Shown here in pieces: positions 1-15,092 of a DNA stretch of 64,000 bases. Origin of the DNA: Callaeas wilsoni. Lineage: Eukaryota; Chordata; Aves; Passeriformes; Callaeidae. Location of the stretch: contig VWPU01010324.1 of assembly GCA_013398955.1 (NCBI GenBank), positions 1-64,000 of the forward strand, given 5' to 3'. Below the pieces are notes generated by a model. It saw only the letters and a program-made list of their open reading frames with translations, did no database searches and was not told the DNA's origin. How positions within the stretch are numbered: the stretch's first letter is position 1; each line of letters opens with the position of its first letter. The position numbers and the translations under genes are program-made.

Positions 1-19
1 AAGGAAGGAAGGAAGGAAA
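1..19. repeat. AAGG microsatellite, cut by window edge
   Basis: The window opens inside a tetranucleotide run of AAGG units, about 4.5 copies visible. Its true length lies outside the window. Confidence 0.85.
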
Positions 20-3000
20 ATTGCCTGCTTGGACAGAGGCTAGATTTTGCTTTGATGAAACTGCAAAGAATTTGAGCACACGTGAAGAACATCTTACGAA
101 AGTTTTTAGAACCCAAATAAGACATACTTCACTCCTCAAAGCATTGCCATAGAGCAATCCCTCATGTCCCATTTAGTACATCAGCCACAGTACATCAAGA
201 ACCTTCAATTCATCACTCTGGCATCTCTCAAGTGCCTTCTGTTCAATCTCCTCCTTCAGCCTAGGCAGTTGTCTTTATTCTAGCACATCTTTAAGTGCAG
301 GAAGACTAAGGAGGCAGAAGGAGGACAAAAACCACTGCAGCTTATATCATGCTACTGACAATTATTTTAAAGTGATAGAAAATGAAGGACGAAGCAGGAG
401 ACTGAGTGAAAGCAAATGTAGAGCCCATCATCAAAAAAAGGAGCAAGATTGATGCTAGCGAATGCTGTGGCTGTCTCAGACGGCATGCAGGCTACCAGCT
501 GGACTGTTAGCTGTGATATAAATACTTTGTTGAGGTTTTTAAAAAATATTCATGGTAACTTTTTGAAAACATTTTTCTCATTTCTAGAGTCACACTCTAT
601 GAACTGTAAAGTCACAGTAATGTGCTCGTAGGCCAGGAATTGTTTAGAGTCAGAAGTAGAGCTGGTAGATATTTTTCATTTGAAAACAATTTTTTGATGA
701 AAAATGGCCTCTTTTGTGAAACCTTCTGTATTTAATGAAAAACAGAAAGCAAGTATGTTCTTTGACTCTAAGTTAAGAGTAAATATCATCCCAAGGCAGT
801 GTGAGCTCTACATGAAGGGGGAAATCAAAGAGTGGGAAAGTCCACATACTCCCTAGAGCTTCTTTCACTCAGAACCTGTCATTTCCTCCATAGGGGTGCT
901 TAACTGAAACTGGTGCAGGATACGAATGTTGAATGCAGAGGAAAATAGCAGTTGCAGGAGGAAAACTACAGCTGTTGTATGCCTTATCAGAGAATATCAG
1001 CTAAGGGGTGACATTGTTGTCCTCAGATTCAGAGTCCATGGTCTACCTGTTTGAAAGATATACCCACGCAATGATACTTTCTGGTCACTTCATCTTAGTG
1101 TTATTCATAGTCTTCCAGTGATTCTGGAATATTTATGGTCTGATGTGGGTTCACAGAGTGAACCACAGCTGAGGCATTTTTCAGTCTAAACATAATTACC
1201 TTCAAGTTGTCATCATTTCCTAATGTGCTTAGTCTCTATTTGGAGCTAGTAATAAGCTGGATTCGTCTCCATCATGTAAGTATTTAAGTAGTGACTAGTT
1301 TTGGGGTAGTATGTCATTGAACATCTCTGTGCTTACACATATGTGAACTCTCAAGGACTAAATTTAATCCCTGGCATCTTGCTTTGCACAGAGTGTCAGC
1401 CTTGTGTGGTACAAGGGAGCTCATGTATTGATTAACTCGGTGCTTCATTCATTAAGCACGTGGCACAAGACAGACTGGTTGCATTTCACTGATGCACTTT
1501 TATAGGCCGATGTCTTAATTACATTTCTTGTCAAGGTGAAGGGTTACAGACAGTCCCCAGAGGCAGATATTTTGAACAGGACCTCTGTGACTTGGACTTG
1601 CCTTATGGGAAGCTTATCCCAGATAAAGGTCCCTCATTGGAGGAGCAATGAACAGAGGCCATGGATCACCTAGGAATTCAGCTGGCAGCTCTGACAGCTG
1701 TGAAATTGTCCTATCAGCAGTGTCATTGAAGGGAGCACCAGACAGATCTTGAAACAGAGCTAAACGACTAGGAATCGCCAATTAATTTCCTCATGGTTCA
1801 TCACATTGGAATAAACTTTATACTTTTCCCTTACATCTGATCTGGTGAGAGAGCACTGAGAACCCTCTGTGTGAAGAAGTGAACATAGGGAGGATGTGGT
1901 CCTTTAGGGGCCGTCCTGTGCCCCCTGTAGAAGGTCCTCACTGTTCTGCAGGACTGTGTCCCACCGAAAAGCAAGGAACCAGGCACACTCTGTCTGGGAA
2001 GGGAATTCTTCCTTGGTAAGCAGTATTCACAGCTTGTGGGCAAGCAAAATCCTAGAAAATAGGTAGCAACTTGCCATTATATTAATTTTTTTCTTGATTC
2101 CTAGATTAGTAGCACTTTTGATGTCCCAGGTTGTTTCTTCTGCACCAAAGTGAGTGTTAGATAGCATAGGGAGGCATAGGGCCTTATAACAGATGTGCTG
2201 TTACACATCTGTGCTCATGCTCCATGATGATTTTAGTTCAACTTGGCTTGAGGGTCACGTTATTTATTTTTTATTTCCTTTTATTTATGCTGGTATTTGG
2301 AAAATGCATGTTGTTTGTTTCTAAAGAAGGAACAGTTGCCAATAAATGACAAAGCTTATCAATCAAGTGGGAGTGATTGCTGAAGCTGAGCATGCAGAAT
2401 GTTTTTTCTGTCCAAAGGCTCTCTTTAATTTGTCCATTACCATCTGTAATTGTCACCTATGAGACTCACATTTTCAAGTCTGACCAATGGTCACATTTTC
2501 TTAAAAAGTATTAGGAAAATTGATTTAGTAATTCCTAAGCATGAGGAAAAGTGCAAACCCCATGCTTTCTGAGTAAAAAGAGATGGAAATGTTCTTACGA
2601 TAATATAGCTGCAGACAAAAACTTCAGGCAAAAAAAAGTGTCTTCACTGAAGACAAAAGCTTTTGGATGTCCTGGTAAAAATTGATTTGCTTTTGTCTAA
2701 ATAACAAGTGCTCAGGGATCACACTCAGCCTAGGCCCAGTTCATTTGAAAGTGCTCTTGTGGTATTCTTAAAAACAAATGCCCACTGGAGCCGTTAGTGC
2801 GTCCATTGTGTTTCCTGTATATAAATGATTTTCGTGAACTGTTTGTCTGGCACATGCAGTAGTGAAGGGCACTGTGCATGTGTATTTGAAGTACGGAAAA
2901 TGGTATGGCAGAAGTAGGCAGATTTCATTGGTGCTGTAGCATTATGATCGCTGCTTTAATAATTGCCTTGCCATCCCGAAGGATCAAAATGCTAGGGAAA

Positions 3001-4599
3001 TACAAGTTATAATGTAGTTATATAAAATTAGAGCGGCAGTAAAAATGAGAGTGGGCTAGAGCCAGGAGAGGATACATGAGAAAATAGTTCCTAAAGTGAA
3101 ACATGGATTAAAGGTTCATTTAAACAGGTTGCTGTGTAGCTCTGGACTGACCACAAGCATGTTAAGGCAGCATTCAGCTCCTCTGTAAAACATTTGCTGG
3201 TCCACAGGAAGAGTTTGTTGCATTAAGTAATTTATGGGGTGCTAAGAAGTTCCTTAAGCTATTATTAAAAACATACAAAATCTTCCCTGGTTAGGACTCT
3301 GGTAACTCAGACTTCTAACTAAGCAGAACTGATAGGGCAGGCCTTTTGATGTTTAATGAGTTCTGAAGCAGATGTGAGATGTGATAGACAGGGGAGCCGG
3401 GGTGATTTAGTGCTCATGGAACAAAATGATGAGATCCCCTCCTGAAAAAGAAAATGTAGCTAAAAAGGACAGGTTTTTGGTTTGTTTTTTTCTTCTTCTT
3501 CCCCCCTTCTTCCTTCTTGGTGCATGTGTTTTTGATTTCCTCACCCCGTGCCTCTCAGTGCTGGCTCGTTTCCATTCAAACACACACAGAACACTGAAAA
3601 CTAATTAGCCCTGGATGCAGCCACAGGAAGTTAGCCTGCCAAGTCCCCTTTCCCCCACAATTCCTCAACTTTCTCAGCTTGCCTCAGGCCAAGGGCCTTG
3701 CACTGGGCCTCTCTGTGTAGGTTGCCAGGTCTAATTTTACAATTTCCCTTCACCTTATCAAGTGTGCCCCAGGCCCAACAAGGGGGAAAGGATCAGAGCC
3801 AATGTTGTGTTGTGGGCCTTTCTCCCCCACACCCAGTCCCCACCCACCTCTTTTCTTTTCTGCATCAGTTTTGGGAGTCTTGCTGGTATCTAGTTTCAGT
3901 GTTGACTTGTTAATCTGACCTTTGCTAATGCTTTTTAAAGGAACTAAAGAGAACTTCACCATCTTGTAAAACTTGAAAGTCCCTCGTCTCCAAGAACTTT
4001 TCTTGAAGGTTAACAAATTTTCCCGAGAGCCAGAGGAGTACAGGTGTCAACCATTTTCAGGCATCTCATTTCAAAGCAGAGCCCACCACAATCCCAATGT
4101 GGGAAGCCAGAGTCTGATTAGAGGAATATAGCAGGCTGGATGCCAGCCTACAGTGGGCAGAGTCCTGACATGTGCAACTCAACTAGAAATTACCAGCATG
4201 GCTGTGAAGTTATCATGGTCTGGAAGCATATTGGGGTTTTCTTCTTGATTCTTATGCTTGGTTGCTGTGGGACATTTAGCAAAAGCCACTTCAGCACTTT
4301 TGACATCCCTTTCTAAGCTGGTCATACCAGGACGTAACCCCTTTGAGCTTTGTGGGTGAAAGGCGCTGAAATATGACACGTATTATCAAATCACAGTGGA
4401 AGGAGTTGGAGAAGGAAAGACATTGGGCAACTGTTGCCCATCCAGTCCGGTGTCCAGAACCCAAAAGAGTTCAGAGGAGGATTTGAGGATCTCGTGGCAC
4501 AATTTGAGGAAATCTTTCGTTGAGGAAAGAGAAGAGGCTATTGTGACCTTGTTTCCCAGTGCCATTCAGATCTCCAGGAGTTAGGAAGTGGCAGAACCC
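20..4599. other. Non-coding region, no gene recognised
   Basis: AT-rich unique-looking sequence. Open frames are at most 88 codons, with no recognisable domain and no supporting splice sites. No RNA gene was recognised. It may be intergenic or lie in a large intron of an upstream gene; the sequence does not tell which. Confidence 0.6.
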
Positions 4600-4800
4600 C
4601 TCAAGAACAAAACGTTTGCTATTGTTGCCTGTGGCAACTGTGGATGTTCTTGGTCCTTTTTAATTGTTGTTAGGTTTTGAGCTGTGCCAGTTTCCTGAAG
4701 CAATGAGTTCCACAGTGTAATTGTGTGTTGTGTGAACATCTTCTTTCCATTGATGGGCTCAGTGAGTATCTGGAGAAACTCGTGCCGCGTCTGCTGGTGC
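4600..4800 (-). repeat. CR1 LINE 3'-end fragment (decayed)
   Basis: Read on the minus strand, this contains the stretch meaning 'aagatgttcacacaacacaca', then 'tgtggaactcattgcttcagg', then a run matching the segment that follows in the 3' part of CR1 elements. The match is from memory of CR1 consensus sequences, is imperfect, and has no intact reading frame, so the copy is old and 5'-truncated. Confidence 0.6.
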
Positions 4801-6431
4801 TGCACCTGCTCTGTAAACAGAGAACTCCAGCAGGCATGGCTGAGAGAGGGGGGTCATCTGGGAACCAGCTCTAAATCAACTCAGAGTTTGAAAATAACCT
4901 GAAGGAACATATTAAGTACAGTGCTAGGAAGGGCTGCTGTAGGAAAGGAAGAATATCCTATTCTTATTTCATTTTCCCTGATGCAAGACTTGAGAAGAGT
5001 TTTGTAGTTAAGTTACATTTTAAATACATTAACTCTCTTGCCTTTGATTTCCATGAATGTTCTTCCTGTAGAGCAGGTGGTGGCATCTGACGTGGAACAA
5101 TGTGTGGGGAACCATGCCTGCTGCCAGCCTCTTTTCACAGCCTGCAAAATGCCTGTTGTGCTGTTTTATTTAACATTTCATATGTTTTGTAAGTGTTAGA
5201 GACAACCCAGTTACAGGGAACTGACTTCACTGCACAGGCACACTGTTCTGGAGTGGAGATGAAGCAGGAGCACAAAATATGATATTCTAGACCCCAGTTT
5301 GGAGCATTCTTAAATGTGTGGTGTGTAACATGTGAGTAGTCCATTAAAATGAAAGGGACTACTCTGGTGACTGTTGTAATGCTAAATTCAAATAGCTTAC
5401 TGAGCTCAGACAACCTAGATAAGTATTAGTGGAAAAACCAGCTGCCTTCTTTGGGTACAGACAATCCTGCTCATCTGATGTCAGAGGTATCAGCGTAGCA
5501 TAAGTTCTCTTGGGCAGTCTGTTTTTTCCTCTGCATCTGGACCTGGCACAAGTGACTCCCAGTGTGTTTGGCCTGTCCCTATTACAACATTAACAAATGT
5601 AAATTTGGCAGGGTGGCAGAACTAGCAGCTCACTAGCTGACCTATATGCTCTCCCTCTGGCTCCAAGTTTTAACACTTCTTGCAAGAAAACAGCCTCTTA
5701 GGTTTTTGATCTTTGCCTGAGTGTCAGGACTCTTGGCCAAGATTATCAGATCTCTATTGGTTGCTCTGAAGGAATCTCTTAAACCCTAGAGAGAACTAAA
5801 CAGCAGGACACGTGTCTTGAAAGAACAAAACAAAGACCAAAGCAGTTTTTATGCAAACATCCGTATTTCTTTTAGCAGGAGCAGAGCAGTGCAGAAATGG
5901 AGCACTTGATAAAGATTATTTCTGAGTCTTGCTTTGAAGTTTTCTGAGAGGTGTTGCTAGTTATAATGACCTACAATCCTGGAACCACGGCACACCTGTG
6001 TTGTGTCTATTTTCTGAGATTGCATGCCTCTAGTTCAGCTCATCTTTCAGAATTCTTCACTTTTCCTGAAGAGCAAAAGGAGGAAAACAAAAGTCTAACG
6101 TGAGAAGTTTTCTTCCTTTCCTATCTGTGACTTCAGAGAAAAGCTTATATTTTACTAGAGTCCTAGCAAAATGAGCCCCTGTGACTGGTCCTAGAGCTGT
6201 GACATTTACCTGATTGCAAGTAGAACAAGCTAAAAAATTTCCATCCAAACTTCATTTTGTAAAACTAAAAAAGAGGTTTTTTCCTGAAGATGGAAGATTA
6301 CTCAAAATAATCCTTATTTCTTCAAGTTGTTCACTTATTCTTCTTAAAACCTGAACAAAAAATTTTAGAGGACCATTTCTGAGTACTTTGTGGCCAGGAT
6401 TTATAACCTTTTGTCAGTTGTTTAAAAATGT
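4801..6431. other. Non-coding region, no gene recognised
   Basis: No exon, RNA gene or recognisable repeat seen. Open frames do not exceed 92 codons and look random. Confidence 0.55.
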
Positions 6432-6472
6432 TTGCCTTGCCTTGCCTTGCCTTCCCTTCCCTTCCCTTCCCT
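6432..6472. repeat. Pentanucleotide repeat, TTGCC passing into TTCCC
   Basis: About four TTGCC units are followed directly by about four TTCCC units. One G-to-C change that then spread is the simplest explanation for the two-phase array. Confidence 0.85.
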
Positions 6473-9400
6473 CTCTAGTTTGTCCTTTTTCTCAGTGATA
6501 GGCTTTTAAAAAGTAAATGTTTAATGTTCTGCTGTAGAGTTTCTCCTTCAGAAATCTTCACATTTCTAAAGGTATTATTGCAAAAGTTCCGGTCTCTCCA
6601 CTTTTGATAATTCTGGGAAGGAGAAGTACAAGTGTAGCCATTGGTGATGCCTGAGCATGGTGAACAACTTCAACTGAGTGCACGTGGTTGGTTTTGAGGA
6701 GATGAAATTGCCAGATTTGAATGTCTTAACACAAGAATCAAATTTTAAAACATGTGAGAAGCTGATCTCTCACCTCTGAATTTGTGATCAACAGTAGTCT
6801 TTCTCCAGTTAAATAGGCCTGAATATACAAGATCTTAATTATCTTTCTGTGTGGTCTTGCAAATTAGCCCAGGTTCCTTCAGGACCCTCCTTATCTAATA
6901 CAGAAGATGATGATCTCTGAAGCCCTTTCTCTGGAAAGTGCATTTGTGAATGTGTTTACAGAGACTGAACAGAATAAAATTTCTGCTATATTTTGCCATT
7001 AAAATCAATGTATAGGAATGGTCTAGATCAGGACTCCAAGCCTGATGAACACCCTCACCTGCTGCTATTGTGTCTTGGAAGATAAAAGGAACAGGAGGAA
7101 AGACAGACAAGTTTGATCGTGATCCTCCATCCTCTCCCCATCACCTTTGGTGATGTCTTCAGGCTGTGATGCTCAGAGTTTGGTATCTGGGTGTTGCCTG
7201 GGCATTAAAAACTAGCAGGCTTCTCAATTTCTCTACCTTCTTTATCCTGTTCCTTTCCTCCACTCCATTTCTGAGCCATCTTTCCTTCATGTGTCCTCAG
7301 GCTTTGATCTCCATGTCCCTTATACGCCCTGCTGTCTAACACAGGGGAAGACAAAATTCCCCAAACAGATCAAGCCTCTCCCCGCAAAATCAAGAAAATT
7401 AGATAATAATGAGCACAAACCACTTTCAAGTTGCTGTAGTTGGATGTATTTCCTTTTTTCTCACCCTCTCGTTTTGGTTTTATGCTAGAGCTGGTTGAGT
7501 GTTGAATTTTATTTGATTTGGGCACTTTCCCAAGGAACTTGGATTCTTTCAGTAAAAAATCAACACAGTCACAGAAATTAATACTTGCAATGCAAAAGTA
7601 CTGGTTTACCTAGTTTGCTTGATGCCTCTCTTCTCCCTGATTTTCAGATTTTTGTCTCTCACAGCATCTCTCTCACCATCAGCCCTTTCCTGGTGCATGA
7701 CTTTGCCAGAGCTTTAAGGAGTTACCTAGGACTCCACACTAGAGAGGCACAGAGGCCTGAGTTACCCAACACAGATGAAAGCCAACATTTGTCACTAGAA
7801 CTGTCATTAATGATGATTCTGATATCTAATATCCCGTGGGTTTTTTACACAGATGAATACATGATATTTCTGGTACTTAATCAGTCACAAAAGAACAAGT
7901 GCATGGTGTACAATGCGGCAGATAGGAGCTAGTGAGAGAAGAATATTTAAGCTGGTATATGAAAAGCAAATAAATAAAAGTCAATATCTCTCAAGAAAGT
8001 GAAATAAGAAGATTAATTGCTACTACTCTGTCAGTGGAAAGCAAAGAGACCTCTCTAGTGCGGCTGACATCCTTAGAAAGTCTTTGGTGTCACTGTCACC
8101 TTGGGTTCCCATTCCTTAGAAACTATCTGTCTCACTCTCAAATATATCCATGCATATAAACAGGGCTTTTTATTTTTGAATCACATAAAATAATTTAGTA
8201 TAAACTAGAAAATAACTTCCAAATGCCCTTTTTTGCCTGCACTCTTCTGAGAACATGTGGCGAAGATAGTACATACTTTTCTTACAAAGAAAATGAAAAT
8301 GTCACTGTTTTCCCCAAAGGAATTTGAAAAATTGATTTTGAAAAATATACATCTTCGAGATCAACCCCTCCCATATCAATATATGAGAGGAGTAACTGGT
8401 TACCTCTGCAGAAACATTTATTAGTTTCTATCATGCTGCATTGTTTAAAGATGAGACAGCACACTCTGCAGAGGGCAGAACTTCCTCTGCTCTCCTCTCC
8501 TCTCTACTTTAATTGCATTTCTGTTCTCAGTATTACATAACTTTAAAGGCACGTTATAAATATTGTTCTGCGTCATAGATCATGTCTATAATTTATACAG
8601 CAGTTTCACATAGACATAGTCTCCTAGAGAAAAACATGAGAAATTAAAATAAAAGAAGCCCATTTGAAAGGCATTTGGGTTTTTTTCCCCCTGGAAGCTA
8701 ATTTGATGTATTTCGCATGGCATGGTAATTCTGCAAAGTCAGATTAGAAAGGTTTGATAATTTTGTCAAAGTCAGAAAAAAATTTTATGGAATTTTTCCC
8801 CCCATGTCCATAATTTCATGTAATTGTTTTTGTTGTATTATTTTAAACTCAAGATGAAATCATGTCTGATTCCCACCCTTAGTGAGGTAACCAGATTAAT
8901 GATAGTGAGGAACACCACACTAAAAACAAGGCAGATGTGTGAGAACAATCAACTTTATTCCTTGAGTTTTACATAGCAGAGCAAGAAAGAGAGGTGCTAC
9001 AGGTACAGACATTTGCTCTTTTCACAATTTGCTCCAGCAGGGTAAAAGCCTTGGCAGAGGGGTTGCCAACTCCTATGGCGGAAAATAGGGTCATAATCTT
9101 AGTCCTTGTTACAAAGTCTGCTCATTGGCAACCTTGCAATCCAGCCTACATTTTCCCATTTGTTTATGAAATTATGGCTGTGCAAACTGTCGCTTTTATC
9201 ATTCATTGTATGAATATATTACCATTTGTCTTCCAGTTGAATCTTTTTAACTCTGCTGTGGATGATTCACCATAATTTTGAACTTTAGAAAAGAATGGGA
9301 ATATATATTTAAGTAACAAATTTTTTTTCTAAAAATAGCCTTAGCATTAGCATATCAAGTGCTCAGACCATCCACTTTCCTGCAGAGGGGAAGTTCTGAA

Positions 9401-12400
9401 AAGCTTTATCCAGGAAGCTAATTTTTTTGACATCTTCATTTCTAAAACACCTTTCAGTATCCCTGAATTATGTTTTCTTTGTTGTTTTGGGTTTTTTTAA
9501 CCCATATTTCATTACTAAAATAAGTTTGAGTATTGCATTACAATCTCTGTAGTTCAAGTTCCTGTTCTCTCTTACAGTCTGGGTTCCCTGGCTGGACAAC
9601 ACCTTTCCATGATGTACTCAAAATCTAGTGATTCCCAGGACAAACTTTCTCAGGAAAGGAGGAGAATGGGAGGTGCATATGGAGGTGGGATGGATTTCAT
9701 CTAATGGTTTCAGTAATCCACAAAGCATAAGAAAGCAGTGGTGGCTTTGTTGATGGTACAAACTTGGGGACATCATGAGTACAGAAAAGCCATGTTTTAC
9801 ACAGGGAAAAGCAAATGGCCATAAATATTGGTGCATGGAAAGGTGAGGGTAAGGTTGTTTCAGAGCAAGATAAACACTGAGGGTTTACTTGGTTGCAGGT
9901 TGGCTGTGAGTTGCTGGTGGAGTATCAATGTGGAGAAAACATTTGTCATCCTACAGTGTATTGAAGCATTTCTACCAGGTGTTGACTTTTAATATCATGA
10001 TACAAGAGTTCAGTGAGAACACAGTTCACACCTGGCAAAGCCTAAACTGGAAGTAAGTTTGCAAGAGGATGCCTGCTGGCATGGCTGTGAGTAGAAAGCC
10101 TGTTTTATGTGTGGACACCAAAGTAATTTGTCTTTTTTAACTGAGTCTTCAGAAGACCAGGAAGAAAACACTAATATTCTCTGTGCATAATCCAGATCTG
10201 AGCACCCAGGGTACAGAAGAGCCGTATAAGCAGTGACCATCCTGGCACAAGAACAAATGGCTCTGAGCAAACGTGTGCTGTGAATTGGAGGAGGGAGGAA
10301 AAGCATCAGTAGGAATAATGGAAACTGGAAGCTGAACAAACTCTGAGACGGAGCTGGTAAATATTTTAAAAGGATTACATGATGTGATTGCCTGCTTTGG
10401 GGAGGTTCATTATGGTTCTGCTTTCTGCTTCCTTTCAGCCAGTGTAGCCCTTTCCTGGACACCAGCCCTTGGAAACAAAGGCTGAGAGAGAGTTCATGGG
10501 ATAAGATGTCTGCCCACACGTCAATCACATGGCCTGTGCCAGAGGTCCCTTTGCACATCTGAAAGGATGGAGCTCATCCCGTTGTGTCTCAGTGGACTGC
10601 TTCAGGCAGTCACGCAGCATCTGCCACAGGTTTGCCAGGAGCTGGGTAGAAAACTTCCATTCCATGTTCTCCATATGGCCGCTGTCTAGCAGATGACATC
10701 ACCTAAATGCCCATAGTCCTGGCTCTCCCCTAGAAAGGCAGAGTGATTAGGGGAAAAAAAACCCAAACCTCCTCCCTGCTCCCCCTCATCCCTAAAAAAA
10801 GTGCAAAAGTCAAAAGTCTTAATGAATTGTGTCAACTGAGGAGCAGCAACCCATCCTCAGGCCTCATAATTTGTTACGGATACTTAATTGCAGGGTTGGT
10901 TTTCGGTATTTTTGTTTGGGTGGGAAGCCTGCAATTCCTCTTAAGGCTCTGTAACGTACTTTGTGACATGTGGTAATGCTGGGGAGAATAAAGACCAGGA
11001 AACATATGTGGCTGACAGGCAGGGCCAGTTGTCTTCCTCCTGCCAAAGTAGGCTGCCTTCATATGTGTTTCTGGCAGGGAGCTGCATGACACCTCTGGTT
11101 CCCTCCCATGTCTTTCCAAGAGTAACAGAGATTTTCTTCTTTGCAAAGGAAAAATGAAATCATGACAAAAAGTAATAAAAGCCATCGTCCCAGGGCACTC
11201 AAATGAGTTTAAGACAAGAGTTGGTGGGTTTCTAGCACAGAATTATTTCTTTGCAGATTATTACTGATTACTGTATTTTATCATTTTGTATTCTATTTTG
11301 AAGTGTTTCATTTCTTTAAGGTGGTGACCTTCAGCATGCTGAAAGCATAAGTGGATGATCTTACCCTGGTTTGTATGGTCCAGTTATCCTTATGCATGTT
11401 TCAAACACTATAAGCTGCTCCTAAGGTATTTTGAGAGCATAGTTTGCTTATTAAATTTTTGACTAATTAAATGTTGACTTTTCCCTTTGGCAGTGCTTGC
11501 CTGGGTGCACTCAGGGGAGCAATGGTAGTTTCTCTGCAGTGCAGAAGGAGCTGGCAGAGAGGTGGATGGTGGTGAACTGCAGGGAGATTTCCTGCAGTAC
11601 AAATCCTGGGAAGATGGGTGTCCCAAGCCCTCAAAAGTGATTAGCCCATCCACTTTTAAATATTTATGGATGTATGATTCTTGCAATGGCATAAACTGTC
11701 TTTCCCTTCTCTCTGTTTTGTGTTGTCTCTGGTTATTAAATCCTCTCTGAGAAAATTACTTTCTATTTCTTTCTCTTTCCTCAGGAGGGTCTTCACCTCC
11801 CCAGCCTCTCAACATCTCTTTGTTCTTTCTCTTCTGACCTTTACAGTCCCCTACGGTCCTTAAAATCCTACTACACCACAGAGTCCCCTGGGATCCCTGT
11901 CAGCCCTTCCTTGCACACAGCATGCACACAAGTTTTTGTAACTACTTCCTCTTTATTCTCTGCGGTCTCCCCACACATCCCTATTTTCTTTATGTCTCAT
12001 CCTCCTCCTACATGTTTTATGATCTCTTTGCCAGTGCAAAGTAGTCCCCAGTAACATATTTACTACTCTTTTAATAATTTCTAATGATTAAAATGTCATG
12101 AGAGGCAGGACTTGCCTAAATAAGTGATATTTCAAAGATGAGACCCTAATTCTCTCTTTAAAAGTACAATCCAATTTGTCTTCCTCCCCAGCTTTGCCAA
12201 AACTACAAACCAGTCTGTCTTACATTTTATATATATGATCTCATGTCAGAGCAGAAGTTTTCTGGAAAATTTGAGACAAATTGGATGAGGCATTTTTGGA
12301 CTTGTACAGAAACTGAAGCATTCTTTAAAACGGATTTTTTTTTTTTACACAATTTTTTTGGCATGTCATGACTCAAAAGCACATGGGCTGGAAAATTCCA

Positions 12401-15092
12401 GATCTGCCAAAATCATGGGTTTTCTCCCCACAGTCTAGGTTTTCAGGTTCTTTCTGGGGCCCAGAGAGAAAAATCAATGAAAGGGACAGCCCTTTTTGGT
12501 TGGTTGTCTTTCTCCCTTCCCTGACCGAGCTGTGGTGTGTACCAAGGGACAGCTTTCCACCTAATTACCCAGCAGCTCTCAATTCCAGACACCGAGGGTT
12601 AGGGAAGGACCTGGGCCAAACTGAGCCAAGCCCATGGGTGTTTACTGTCAGCCTTTTTTATGGTTACTGAATGCTGGTTTTTGAACGGTTTATCAATAGG
12701 TGGTTTTTCAGCTTGAATTCTGAGTCAGTAGCACTGAAATAATTTTTTTTTTTTAACTAATACAAATTTTTTAACTAATACAAATTAATTTTTTTCTTCC
12801 AGCAAAATAAAACACTTTTTCAAGATGCCTTTTTTCTTCTTCAATACTAAAGCAGAGAATTCATTTAAATTTTGTGAATTGCTTTTTAGTCTTAGACTAT
12901 TACCTGTGGGCAAATTTCAAAACAAAATATTTGGTGGAAAAATCAAAATGTTTATCAAGAAAATGTCAAATTTTTTTTTTCCGTCCTCTCTCCCCCCTCA
13001 CCCCCCAAAATTTCTGTAGACTTGCTAAATTCAGTGTGGATTTATGAATAGTTTTGATTAACCCTAAATGATATTTTTCTGGGCAAATATGTTAATTATT
13101 TGCACCAATGTATTTTGTAGCTCCATTTTACAATCTTTTTCTCTGATGATCTCATCACTGACTGTTACCTGTGACTAGTTTGGTTTGAAGTTGAAATAGA
13201 CCTATGGATGCCTTTAGGAACTTTGCTTGCTGATTTTTATGAGCCTGAAAAAGCCCACCCCAGCCAGCTATGACATATTTAAATATTTTTGTAGCTTCCC
13301 TTTTTGGATACAGCATATGCTGAATTCTCAGTGGATGTGGGGGAACTTACCCAAGCAGTTTTAAACACAGAGAAGGTGACTGGGAGCTGTGTATTTCCTC
13401 CATGATGGTGCCATCAATCCAAAGATTCAGGAGGCTTTGTCTGCTGTAGTTGAGGATCTCAGGTGCTCTCTCCCTGTGCAAGCAGCAAGCTATGAGTGTG
13501 GTTTTTATTCTTGCCAAGATCAGTTCCTATCAGAAGCAGAGGAAATGTTCCACAGAATGCTAAAAAAGAAAACATAAAATACTATAAAATGTGCATTGTT
13601 TTGTCTTGGGAGTGAGAACAGCGCAGAGGAAACTCTCCATCTTTTCTTTCTCCCTTTTTCCTCCTCCTCTCTTGTACAAACCATGGGATAACTCACAAGT
13701 GGCTTGGATATGGTCTGCCATAAGGGTCAGAGCTTTGTGAGAAGTAAAGCTGGAAGCAAGGCTTGCTTGAATTTTTTATTATGTACAAGTTGGCAATGAT
13801 GGGCAGTGTGGTGCAGTGCTGCCAGGAGAGCAGTGTGACTGTCAGGGCAGAACACGATCACAGTTGCCAACACGGATTTCATGTCCTACCCTGGTACATA
13901 AATCAGGTCTTGCACTGGCCTTTTGCATAAGATTAATTTTATTCTACAAAGGAGTGACATTTCTTCCACAGAAAAATGAGCACTCCAACAGTCTAAATTA
14001 AATTAAAATTAAGAAAATACCATTCATGTCTGAAGAATGAAAAATAATGGTGAAAGACTAGAATTTAAAGTAAGTAGGCTTAATGGAAATTCAGTGAGGT
14101 AACGTACAAATCTAAAACCTCAGCAAGTTCAAGGCCTCAACAATCTGCAGCCTGTTTTCCTCTTGTTGCATGTGTTCCATTTGCAGTAATGAAAACAACC
14201 CACACAGATTTGCAATCTCTGTGTACATTGACAAGATGAGCCATTAATGTGCATTGTATGTGATTTAAGAACATCTTAAGCTCCCACCCAGGACATGTGG
14301 ACATCTACACAATCAGAAACTCTATTCCAACTCTAGTATCTATGGCAAAATCTTGACCTTTACATCTCGCAAAAGGAACAAAGATTCCCAGATTTCCATT
14401 TAAATTCCCCCTTCCAAGTACTGAAAATATTAAAACAATTTAATCTCCTTACAATTCCCAGTAGTGCCCTTTAAATCAGCTTTTCATTGGGAATTGAATA
14501 CATACTTTCTGTAACATAAACTGAAATCTGGGAATTGTAAGCTGCCAGCAAAATATGAAGGTATGCTACATTTGCTCAGATATATAAGATATGACAATAT
14601 TTAATATGTATTAAATTTAACAGGTGCTATGATCTCCTGTGTAGATACACAATATTCAAAAGTGTACTCCAGAGAACTCTACATTCCCTGCTGGTTCTGC
14701 ATTTCTGTCCCTTCCAGCATATTTTTATCTCTAATCTTACCTCCCATTTCTTACAATCCAGATTAATTTTATTTAAGCAGCATTATCCGTGTTTTTATCA
14801 AGTTCCTAAATTACAGGCAACATATGCAACCTTAGCTCTGGCTTCCCAGAGGTGTTACTTGGGGTAATTGCAAACTGTTTAGCTAAGCTTTGAGAGAAAT
14901 AGAACAAAACTTGGATGTCACGTTTCTCACTCGGTCAGAAAAGCTGTTTCCCTCACATGCTTACTATTTGAAACCTATGTGGAGAAATTATTAGGGAAAA
15001 GGTGGACGGGAAGAAAGAATATTTTTATTTTTGTGAAAGCTCCTTAGACTGTGAAGAGTCATCCATTGCTGCCTTGATCAGGGATGTAAAGC
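6473..15092. other. Non-coding region, no gene recognised
   Basis: No recognisable coding exon or RNA gene. The longest open frame of the whole window, 182 codons on the minus strand (10,010-10,558), lies here. Its product resembles nothing I know and it has no family motif, so I do not call it a gene. A small tandem duplication (unit about 17 bp, AACTAATACAAAT core) is visible at about 12,753-12,787. Confidence 0.5.

Noticed and set aside
10010..10558. 182-codon open frame on the minus strand, the longest in the window
   Set aside because: Its peptide has no recognisable family, domain or repeat pattern. There are no convincing splice or promoter signals, and a frame this long can arise by chance in 64 kb.
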